DNA of 42,303 nt, taken from the NCBI GenBank assembly GCA_015068445.1, contig SVKN01000013.1, positions 1 through 42,303 on the forward strand, written 5' to 3'. The notes below the pieces were generated by a model, which did no database searches, had not been told where the DNA came from, and saw nothing but the letters and a program-made list of their open reading frames with translations. Made by a program: the position numbers and the translations under genes. Source of the DNA: Oscillospiraceae bacterium (GTDB taxonomy: Bacteria; Bacillota; Clostridia; Oscillospirales; Butyricicoccaceae). Shown piece by piece: positions 36,896 through 42,303 of the stretch. The stretch's first letter is position 1, and every line of letters begins with the position of its first letter.

Positions 36896-39800
36896 TTATT
36901 TCGTGATCAGGCGGGCGTCGCACAGTGGAACGCCGGACGCCTCGTCGAACAGGAAGACCTTGATCGTATAGCGCGAGGGAAGCGTGCTCAGATTGAACGT
37001 CGCTTTGCCGTTGCCCTCCTGCTCGTCGGTGAGCTGCAGCAGCTGCCCGGCCGTGTCGTACACGGCGGCCATCACGCGGCTCGTGGTGTCGGCGGAGGTG
37101 ACGACGGTGAGCGTCGTGCCGCTGAGCGTCGCGCTCTCGATAGCGGCGTTGACGCGGGCGAAGTTGACGCGCAGGACGTGGTTGCGGCCCATGTCGTCGA
37201 ACTCATATTCATCCATGGCGCCCATGGACACGCCGTCCAGCATGACGTCGCTGACGCGGTAGCCGGGCTCGGGGGTGAAGGTGAAGGTCTGGCTGCCGCC
37301 GGAGGCGACGGAGACATCGCCCTTGGGGCTGACGGAGCCGCCCTTGCCGGCGGAGGCGGTGACGGTGTAGGTGATCTGCTCCACGCCGTTGATCTTGTAG
37401 GAACTGACCGTGCAGTTCTCCACACTGCTCAGCGCGCTGCCCAGCGCCGACAGACGCAGGGTATCGCCGGTGCCGTTGCCCACGAGCGTGACGTTGTTGA
37501 ACACGGCTTCGCTGCCGGAGCCCAGGCGGCTGGAGTCAAGGGAGATCGTATAGTTGCTGCCGGAGGCGGCCTGCTCGATAGAGATGGAGTTGAGGTTCAG
37601 GGACTCGTTCATCTCGAAGCAGATGGTCTCGGCGTCGGTGGAGACCGTGGCGCCCAGGCCCTCGCCCACCATGGCAGCCTCAAAGTCGCCGCCATCGTTG
37701 TTGGACACGACGTAGAAGTCCTCGGGCAGGTAGACGCTCAGGTCGTTCTCGGTGGTCAGGTTGAGGTTGGGGATGGCGTAGATATCGTCCATGTAGGGGT
37801 AGAACTCGCCATCGATGAACTCGCCCACGGTCTCGCCGTCCAGGTTCGTGATGGCGACGTTCCGGGAGTTGACCGTCAGCGTCAGGTAATTCTCGTTGAG
37901 GTCGCCGCGGTGCTCCCAGATGTAGGAGACGATGTCAAAGGGGACGTAGGACAGGTAGGAGTTGCGCTCCGAAGCCGTGCCCCAGACGCCGTAGCTGCCC
38001 ATGGGATAGGTCCAGCCGACCACGTCGCCGGCGGCGTTCTTCGTCAGGGTGATGATGCGCTCGCCATTCTTCGGGTAGTTGCAGTCGTAGACATACAGGC
38101 TGCTCTGGGTGGGCGAGTCGTCAGTCAGCTTATAGGCCAGCAGCGCGTGGGCGCCGACGCCCGTCTGCCCCACGGCGATGATGTCGTTCTTGCCCTTGCC
38201 CAGGTCGGACTTGACGGCCTGATAGAGACGGTTGAAGTTGCTGCCGTTCTCCCTGACCATCTGGTTGCTGACCTTGTTGCCGGCGTAGGCGCGGTCGAAC
38301 TGGACGGTGTACTGGGAGATCTGCATGGCCTCGATGAACGTGCGCACGGGCAGGTTGTCGTAGGCCGCCGCCGTGTCGCCGATCTTCAGGGCGCTGACCG
38401 TGGTCTGGCCGAAGTCGGAGGCGGAGATGTCGTTGGAGGTGGAGTAGATCAGCGCCGAGGTGCTGGCCATGCCGCAGCAGTTGCCGTTCCAGCTGTACTT
38501 GGCCATGGAGGTATAGGCGCTCTTGCCCTTGACCGAGTCGCCGAAGATCATCTTGACGCTGCTGTAGGGGATGCAGTAGTTGAGGAAGCTGGGCTTCGTG
38601 TTGGTGTAGCCGAAGGATGAGGCGATGTTGCCGAAGCTGTAGCCGTAGGTGTCCACCTCGTAGGCCGGGACGGCCGTGTAATTGTAGGTGACGACCTTGC
38701 TGACGGCCTTGCCGCTGACGGCGGCGATCGCCTTGAGGGTGACGCTGTCATTGATGACGACGGGCTCGGTGTACTTAGTCGAGGACGTGTTGGGGTTCTT
38801 GCCGTCCAGGGTGTAGTAGATCGTGCCCGTGCCCGTCAGCGTGACGGCCATGCCCTCCCGCAGCTCGCCGCTCTCGCGGTCGGCCTTGGGGGCTGCTGCC
38901 TGCTCCAGCGTGACAGTCTCGATGGTGACGGCGCTGTCGGCGCAGCCGCTCTGGACGGCGATGGCCTTGATCGTCGTCGTGCCGGCCTTCGTCACGCCGA
39001 TGGACTTGCTGTACGTCGCGGAGGACGCCGTGGGGCTGGAGCCGTCGGTGGTGTAGTGGATGACGGCGCCCGCGGGGCCGGTCAGCGTGACGGTCTTGCC
39101 AGTGGCGCTGTTCTTGACGGCCGCCTTGGGGGCCTCCAGCTGAGGCAGCTCGGTCCAGGTGGCGAACATGGTGGCGTTCTCGCGCAGGTCGATGGTGTCC
39201 CCGGCGGCGTAGGTCTTGCCCGCTGCGCTGCCGTAGGCCCATTTGTCGAAGCTGTAGCCCGGGCGGGTGATGGCCGCGGCCAGGACGGGCTTCGTCTCCT
39301 GATAGCTGCCGTCGGCCAGGAAGTAGAGGGCGACGGTCTGGCTGGCGGGGGCGGCGCTGCCGCCGTTTGCGTTATAGGAGAGCGTCAGGTTCTTGACGTA
39401 CTTGGCGTCGAAGCGGGTGTCGGCCGTCAGCACGGGATTCGTGCCCGGCATGTGGTCCGTGCCGCCTGCCACCCAGCTCAGGGACGTCCAGTCGCCGTTC
39501 GAGGGGATGGCGGGCAGCTCCAGCGCGTAGCCCGCGCCGTTGTTGTAATAGGTGCCCTTGGGCGCGGAGTAAAGCTGCTTGTCGCCGATGTAGAGGCTGG
39601 CGGTGACAGTGCGGGAATAGATGGCATAGAGCGTGGCGTTGCTCTTGACCACGTATTCCTTCAGCCCCGCATGGGCGTTCTTGTCGGTGTTCCAGCCCAC
39701 GAAGGTCCAGCCGTCCTTGACGGGGGTGACGCCCAGGTTGGCCTTTTCATCGAGGTAGACCAGGGCCTTCTCCGTGGGGCAGGAGGTACCGCCGTTTGTC

Positions 39801-40882
39801 TTGTAGTCGTAGGTGACCGTGTACTGGGTCTTGTTCTTCCAAACGGCGTAGAGCGTCTGGTCGCCGGTGTCCGGAGAGAAGGACCCGCCTGCCGAATAAT
39901 CGGCGGCGATGGCCGTTTTGGAGACGGACCAGCCCAGGAACTCATAGCCGGAGCGGACGGGCTTTTCAGACGTCAGCGTCAGCGGAGTGCCGAAGGTCTT
40001 CGTCTGCGCGGCGGGGGCGCCGGAGCCGCCGTTTGCGTCAAAGGAGATCGTGAAGCTGTTCTTGTACTTCACCCACTCCTGCATGTTGCTGATGGTCTCG
40101 TCGGAGCCGACGTCGATCTGATCGGTGTTGGACTCCAGCTCTTCGACCTTCTGATAGGTGAACTGTTTGTAATAATCGTCGTAGTAGCCCCAGTAGCAGT
40201 CGAAGCGGAAGAAGCGCGGCGTGCCCAGACCGTTGGTGGCGGTGCCGTTGTTGACGATGCCCTCGTCGCCCTTGCAGTTGTAGGTCTGGAAATCGTCGCT
40301 GTAGCCTTTGTTGTACTTCGTATTGTAAGAGGACGCGTAGTTGTAATACGTGCTGTTGTCCAGCTTGTACCAGTCGATGTTCGACCGGAAGGCGTAGAAG
40401 TACTTGCAGACGTAATAGCCGAGGTTCTTGCGGCTGGAGATCATGCGCTGGGTGTTGTTGGCGCTGTAGTTGACGTTATAGCACCAGTGCCAGTAGATGA
40501 AGCCCGCCCAGTTGTTGCGCACCTCGCGCTTGTAGGTGGCGGTCTCCGTGGGCCAGTAGGGCTGGCCGTTGACGCGCTCCTGATAGAGGCTGTGGCCGGT
40601 GTCGAAGCCCGCGGGGAAATCGGCCCAGCGCTGCGAGCCGCCGCTGGACCAGACCCAGTTCCACCCCACCTGCTGGAAGCCGTCCATGGAGGTGGCGTAG
40701 CTCTTGACCGTCGTCGTTTTGGTATAGGTGTACTTGCGCTCCACCACCTCGGCGTTCTCGGGCGCTTCCGTGGCGGGCACCCAGTCAGACACGCCGTAGG
40801 CTTCGCTCTTCTGGGCCAGCGGGCCCGCGAAGGTCAGGATCGTGCACAAAGCCAATACAGCGGACAGAAGTCTCCGCTTCAT
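36896..40882 (-). CDS. Secreted multi-domain protein with InlB-type repeats and a cysteine-peptidase-like domain
   Basis: A 1328-residue exported protein. The signal peptide is about 1-28. Residues about 40-250 form a Trp/Tyr/Asn-rich module. Three InlB/Listeria-Bacteroides-type repeats lie at about 277-350, 353-425 and 480-575 (FDANGGSGAP and GYEFLGWSVS motifs). Two chitobiase-like modules follow (about 580-730; HYTTDGSSPTASSATYSKSI is one). The papain-like domain has C802 (NGNCCGMA), H912 (GAHALLAYKL) and D933 (VYDCNYP). The C-terminus repeats the last domain of the neighbour. The C-H-D spacings (110, 21) resemble those of the neighbour (100, 20). The first-gene position with promoter at 40926-40954 makes it the operon head. 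AAGGGGAGCG is the ribosome site. Confidence 0.88.
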   Translation of the reverse strand: MKRRLLSAVLALCTILTFAGPLAQKSEAYGVSDWVPATEAPENAEVVERKYTYTKTTTVKSYATSMDGFQQVGWNWVWSSGGSQRWADFPAGFDTGHSLYQERVNGQPYWPTETATYKREVRNNWAGFIYWHWCYNVNYSANNTQRMISSRKNLGYYVCKYFYAFRSNIDWYKLDNSTYYNYASSYNTKYNKGYSDDFQTYNCKGDEGIVNNGTATNGLGTPRFFRFDCYWGYYDDYYKQFTYQKVEELESNTDQIDVGSDETISNMQEWVKYKNSFTISFDANGGSGAPAAQTKTFGTPLTLTSEKPVRSGYEFLGWSVSKTAIAADYSAGGSFSPDTGDQTLYAVWKNKTQYTVTYDYKTNGGTSCPTEKALVYLDEKANLGVTPVKDGWTFVGWNTDKNAHAGLKEYVVKSNATLYAIYSRTVTASLYIGDKQLYSAPKGTYYNNGAGYALELPAIPSNGDWTSLSWVAGGTDHMPGTNPVLTADTRFDAKYVKNLTLSYNANGGSAAPASQTVALYFLADGSYQETKPVLAAAITRPGYSFDKWAYGSAAGKTYAAGDTIDLRENATMFATWTELPQLEAPKAAVKNSATGKTVTLTGPAGAVIHYTTDGSSPTASSATYSKSIGVTKAGTTTIKAIAVQSGCADSAVTIETVTLEQAAAPKADRESGELREGMAVTLTGTGTIYYTLDGKNPNTSSTKYTEPVVINDSVTLKAIAAVSGKAVSKVVTYNYTAVPAYEVDTYGYSFGNIASSFGYTNTKPSFLNYCIPYSSVKMIFGDSVKGKSAYTSMAKYSWNGNCCGMASTSALIYSTSNDISASDFGQTTVSALKIGDTAAAYDNLPVRTFIEAMQISQYTVQFDRAYAGNKVSNQMVRENGSNFNRLYQAVKSDLGKGKNDIIAVGQTGVGAHALLAYKLTDDSPTQSSLYVYDCNYPKNGERIITLTKNAAGDVVGWTYPMGSYGVWGTASERNSYLSYVPFDIVSYIWEHRGDLNENYLTLTVNSRNVAITNLDGETVGEFIDGEFYPYMDDIYAIPNLNLTTENDLSVYLPEDFYVVSNNDGGDFEAAMVGEGLGATVSTDAETICFEMNESLNLNSISIEQAASGSNYTISLDSSRLGSGSEAVFNNVTLVGNGTGDTLRLSALGSALSSVENCTVSSYKINGVEQITYTVTASAGKGGSVSPKGDVSVASGGSQTFTFTPEPGYRVSDVMLDGVSMGAMDEYEFDDMGRNHVLRVNFARVNAAIESATLSGTTLTVVTSADTTSRVMAAVYDTAGQLLQLTDEQEGNGKATFNLSTLPSRYTIKVFLFDEASGVPLCDARLITK

Positions 40883-40925
40883 CTATATCGCTCCCCTTCC
40901 GGTGCATATAATTCGATACGTTATC

Positions 40926-40954
40926 ATTATACGCTCACGCCGTTTCCGGCGCAA
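40926..40954 (-). promoter_or_regulatory. Promoter for the pair of giant surface proteins
   Basis: On the minus strand there is TTGCGC (40949-40954), a 17-bp spacer and TATAAT (40926-40931), 44 bp upstream of the start codon. Confidence 0.6.
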
Positions 40955-41007
40955 GCAAATATTAACAAATTGATTACATTATATATATTCGCGAAAAGGG
41001 ACAGAAA

Positions 41008-41040
41008 AAGCCCGGGCTGACAAAAATCAGTCCGGGCCTT
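41008..41040 (-). terminator. Terminator of the MMPL transporter gene
   Basis: On the minus strand AAGGCCCGGACTGA pairs with TCAGCCCGGGCTT, followed by TTTCTG. It begins 24 bp after the stop codon. Confidence 0.8.
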
Positions 41041-41064
41041 TTCGGGGAAGAAAGGGAACGGCGT

Positions 41065-42303
41065 TTATCGGGCGTCCTTCGCGCCGCGCCAGCGCAGCGA
41101 CGTTCTGGCGAACAGCGGCTCACAGGCGCAGAGGACGGCGGGCATGAGGAAGATGCTGACGAGGGCGGAGATGACGGCGCCCCGGGCCAGCATGGCGCAG
41201 ATGGCGCCGATGAGGTCGATGGACGTGACCAGCGAAACGCCCAGCGTCGCCGTGAACATGACGAGGGCCGAGGTGATGATGGAGCCGTCGGAGGCGGAGG
41301 CGGCGATGATCGCCGCTTCCTTGCAGTCCCGGCCCGCGCGCAGCTCCTCCTGGAACCGGGAGGTCATGAGGATCGCGTAGTCCACCGTGGCGCCCAGCTG
41401 GACGCAGCTGATCACCGTGGGGGCGACGAAGGCCACCGCAGCGCCCGTGAAATACGGCACGCCCTGGTTGATGAAGATGGCCAGCTCGATCATCCCCACC
41501 AGCACCACGGGCACGGAGACGGACCGGAACACCACGGCGATGATCAGGAAGATGGCGGCGACAGAGACGTAGTTCGTCACGCGGAAATCGACGGCGGTCG
41601 TCTCGATCAGGTCATCGGTCAGCGCGGCCTCGCCGGTGATCATGGCATCGGGGTCATATTCATAGATGATGGCTTTCATCTGCTCCAGCTGATCCGAGAC
41701 CTCCGGAGAGGCCGTGTCGAAGGACGAATTGACCATCATCATCTGCCGGCCGCCCTGCCGGAGGATGTCCTTCAGCTCGTCGGGGATGAAGAAATCCGGG
41801 ATGCCGGAGCCCAGGAGCGAATGATAGGACACCAGATCCGTGACGCCGGGGACGTCCCTGAGCCGGGACTCCATCTCGCCGAGCTTGTCGCCGGAGAGGT
41901 CGTCGCGCAGGAGGACGAAGTGGGACGTGGCCATGTTGAACTCGTCCTTGAGGCGCTCGTTGGCGACGATGCTGGGCAGGTCCCGGGGCAGGGACTCATC
42001 GAGCTTGTAGTACATATGCACGTTGTTCTGGGCGTAGAGCGCCGGGAAGAACAGCAACAGCGCCAGGATGACGAAGAACGCCCGGTGCGAGACGATGAAG
42101 CGGTTGAGCCCGTCGAAGCGCGGGATGATCGTCTTATGGGTGTGACGCAGGAGCTTGTCGGCGATCAGGATGAAGGACGGCAGCACGAGAACGACCGTCA
42201 GCACGCCCAGCACCACGCCTTGGCCAAGACGATGCCGATGTCGCGCCCCAGCGTCAGCCGCATGAAGCACAGCGCCAGGAAGCCCGCCACAGTCGTCAGG
42301 CTG
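41065..42303 (-). CDS. MMPL/RND-superfamily exporter, C-terminal part, with a probable frameshift near 42219
   Basis: The gene runs off the window. The clean frame from 41065 to about 42216 encodes a second RND half: IVSHRAFFVILALLLFFPALYAQNN, an extracytoplasmic loop (about 140 residues, KLDESLPRDLPSIVANERLK), then transmembrane helices with FINQGVPYFTGAAVAFVAPTVISCVQLGATVDYAILMTSRFQEELRAG, and GSIITSALVMFTATLGVSLVTS. Upstream of 42219 the sequence continues in another frame as SLTTVAGFLALCFMRLTLGRDIGIVLAK, clearly MMPL-like, and rejoins GVVLGVLTVVLVLPSFIL if one base is added. So a single C/G is missing at about 42218-42220. The result is either a pseudogene or a sequencing error. Known relatives export lipids or drugs. 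Confidence 0.85.
   Translation of the reverse strand, partial: QPDDCGGLPGAVLHAADAGARHRHRLGQGVVLGVLTVVLVLPSFILIADKLLRHTHKTIIPRFDGLNRFIVSHRAFFVILALLLFFPALYAQNNVHMYYKLDESLPRDLPSIVANERLKDEFNMATSHFVLLRDDLSGDKLGEMESRLRDVPGVTDLVSYHSLLGSGIPDFFIPDELKDILRQGGRQMMMVNSSFDTASPEVSDQLEQMKAIIYEYDPDAMITGEAALTDDLIETTAVDFRVTNYVSVAAIFLIIAVVFRSVSVPVVLVGMIELAIFINQGVPYFTGAAVAFVAPTVISCVQLGATVDYAILMTSRFQEELRAGRDCKEAAIIAASASDGSIITSALVMFTATLGVSLVTSIDLIGAICAMLARGAVISALVSIFLMPAVLCACEPLFARTSLRWRGAKDAR

Overview
This 42.3 kb window is GC-rich, gene-dense bacterial chromosome. It looks like a strictly anaerobic Clostridia-type Firmicute of the Oscillospiraceae kind. That placement is inference from S-layer homology (SLH) proteins, a clostripain-family (C11) protease, iron-sulfur flavoproteins, a ferredoxin-linked 2-oxoacid oxidoreductase joined to phosphotransbutyrylase and butyrate kinase, strong AGGAGG-type ribosome sites, and a dispersed repeat (encoding the spurious peptide CHPERSEAESKDL) common in gut Firmicutes. 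I saw no rRNA, tRNA, CRISPR array, prophage or insertion sequence.

Layout. 1-3.3 kb: the 5' part of a secreted SLH protein with two FMN-binding domains and a 996-bp tandem repeat, preceded by three copies of a GTTAGC-N4-GCTAAC palindrome. 3.3-5.2 kb: a small nuclease-fold-like protein and a stand-alone reverse transcriptase, separated by 170 bp of structured noncoding DNA. 5.2-9.3 kb (minus strand): MATE pump, PK_C-domain protein, MFS transporter, iron-sulfur flavoprotein. 9.3-11.2 kb: AAA+ ATPase and acyl-ACP thioesterase. 11.3-14.3 kb: a second iron-sulfur flavoprotein under a MerR-type promoter, diverging from AzlCD and a two-gene chromate transporter. 14.4-17.5 kb: a membrane-anchored protein diverging from an HtrA protease, then an unknown protein. 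17.5-20.6 kb: repeat-rich spacer, C11 protease, and an unlisted 50-residue gene that shares the protease's N-terminal signature. 20.7-26 kb: glutathione peroxidase and a flavin-fold partner, CDF metal exporter, methyltransferase, an AT-richer TPR gene, a membrane protein, ADP-ribosylglycohydrolase. 26-31.2 kb: an SLH-only protein and the iorA-iorB-ptb-buk operon. 31.3-33 kb: three small genes and a RelB/ParE-type toxin-antitoxin pair. 33-40.9 kb: two adjacent giant secreted proteins that share a probable cysteine-peptidase domain. 41-42.3 kb: the C-terminal part of an MMPL/RND exporter with a likely frameshift close to the window edge.

How it fits together. IorAB, Ptb and Buk together would turn an aromatic (or branched) 2-oxo acid into acyl-CoA, acyl phosphate and free acid plus ATP, which is an amino-acid fermentation branch. 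The surface proteins (SLH/FMN, SLH-only, C11 protease, two cysteine-peptidase giants) indicate an elaborate cell surface and a proteolytic lifestyle that would feed such a pathway. Flavin and redox genes (two Isf-like proteins, Gpx, PNPOx-fold protein, FMN-binding domains) recur. The strongest candidates for undescribed biology are the reverse transcriptase with its structured leader, the C11 protease with its tag-sharing micro-protein, the iorAB-ptb-buk operon and the paired surface cysteine peptidases.
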